Shown: positions 63,153-64,000 of the stretch, piece by piece
How positions within the stretch are numbered: the stretch's first letter is position 1
How the letters are laid out: the number at the start of each line of letters is the position of its first letter
Assembly: GCA_020137815.1 (NCBI GenBank)
Contig: CM035353.1
Location: 7,905,298 to 7,969,297 of the forward strand
DNA: 64,000 bases
Direction: 5' to 3'
DNA from: Hormiphora californensis
Taxonomy: Eukaryota; Ctenophora; Tentaculata; Cydippida; Pleurobrachiidae
The notes under the pieces: generated by a model
The model's database searches: none
What the model was told of the DNA's origin: nothing
What the model saw: only the letters and a program-made list of their open reading frames with translations
Translations under genes and position numbers: made by a program

Positions 63153-64000
63153 GTATGTAACACATCGAGTATCGACCCTCACTAGCGCTGGGGCTGGTAC
63201 GTATAAGGGTCCCCGAGAGGGGTTCACGCCCATGGCAACCGAGCTCTTATCAAATCTACAGCTGTTATAGGGAAGTGGGAGGGAAATGGGCACGTGTCTC
63301 GTTATAGTACGCGTCTTGTTGTTGAAGAGTGTCTCGTTATAGTTCATGATCTGCCTCCTTCATTGCTACAAACTGAGAGAGTTTTATAATTGTAAGACAA
63401 CATTGCATAACAATAAAATGACAAATGAAACTACAATATAAAAATGGTTGCCCCCCCCCCCTCTTTAATATGTTTTGGGCGAGACGACGGGAGAGGCTGT
63501 CACATCTGTTGACATATAGATCGTTGACAGTAAATTCTGTTCAAACTATCTCTATTATAATTTGGAGATGTCGCGTCGAAGTCGTTCGTTCAGTGCGTTT
63601 CTAAGCGACAGACTGCTCCTTCATAAAACACTTCATATGACCAAAGCTGTAAAGCTGTTGCTCACACTTTTGGAACTTCCAGTGGAAGTTTGTTAATATC
63701 TTTGAATGACTTTTAATATGCCAGTTGCAGTCCCCATATTTACCAATTCAGTTGCCATGGCAACCGTTTTATTGACGTTGAAAGGGGCAAAAGAACCACC
63801 CGAAGCCGGGTGGGTTATCAAATATCCCTTACCCAATGGGTGCGCTAGTTTGCTATAAATAGCAGCCCCATTCCCATATAATGTGTCTCAAGCGTTCACG
63901 TTATTATGCAATTGTAGGGAAACAGGTATATGTCTATTATATGGACCACTCGGTTCCCATTTCCCATCACATCTAGCTATTATTATGCCTGAAAATGTCA
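63153..64000 (+). other. Intron to the window end
   Basis: No further exon recognised. A canonical X-box GTTGCCATGGCAAC lies at 63751-63764. A C-run occurs near 63451-63460. Other short open frames are not supported. Confidence 0.55.
63751..63764. promoter_or_regulatory. Perfect X-box (RFX site)
   Basis: GTTGCCATGGCAAC is a perfect 14-bp palindrome and the textbook RFX consensus. It is intronic here. A chance occurrence is possible, but it is noteworthy next to about 33 X-box-like sites in the same gene. Confidence 0.55.

Overview
The window is animal (metazoan) nuclear DNA, most likely from an invertebrate. It carries a multi-exon TMEM16/anoctamin gene with ordinary GT-AG introns, two rhodopsin-like 7TM genes, and a dense, diverse load of transposable elements (CR1/L2-like LINE, Ty3/Gypsy, a Polinton-signature element, foldback elements and MITEs). 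I cannot name the species. No rRNA, tRNA or CRISPR array was recognised.

Layout. 1-13.6 kb is a graveyard of degenerate mobile-element pieces: a foldback at the left edge, broken copies of an unidentified multi-copy protein family with a 'WSDG.SSEFKN' / 'TSHGKGVVDGVGG' signature, a 1.3-kb foldback (4585-5903), remnants of a Gypsy LTR element (6910-7520), a 1-kb tandem duplication (9.35-11.2 kb) and a MITE (12221-13035). 14961-28669 is a three-level nest. A DNA transposon (TSD TTAC) contains a Ty3/Gypsy element (16648-28544, TSD ATGTA). The Gypsy element contains, inside its integrase gene, a 3.5-kb element (24251-27741) with 580-bp terminal inverted repeats, AG...CT ends and a 6-bp TSD, carrying three small TATA-driven genes of unknown function. 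Part of this nest (19828-23578) is repeated next to itself in an indel-ridden form, probably an assembly error. 31261-34248 is a nearly perfect 3-kb palindrome (TSD ATTAC) around a 32-bp satellite. 35342-40130 is an apparently full-length LINE on the minus strand, inserted into a second copy of the 12.2-kb MITE. Its ORF1/ORF2 overlap contains a canonical -1 frameshift heptamer.

About 41.64-48.6 kb, with patches to about 50.45 kb, is low-quality sequence made almost entirely of homopolymer runs; reading frames there should not be trusted. From 51.1 kb to the right end runs an anoctamin gene on the plus strand. Twelve exons are resolved, its 5' end is missing or lost in the bad sequence, and it leaves the window to the right. 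One 7TM gene (about 50.0-51.06 kb, broken by sequence errors) lies antisense immediately upstream of the first visible exon; another intact one (54395-55426) sits antisense inside an intron.

The host gene itself is unusual. At three exons the intron/exon 3' splice junction has been tandemly duplicated, once into about 33 copies of a 41-bp unit. Each copy carries an acceptor, the exon's first codons and an X-box-like palindrome. A pogo-type MITE sits 7 bp inside one donor site, and two foldbacks lie in another intron.
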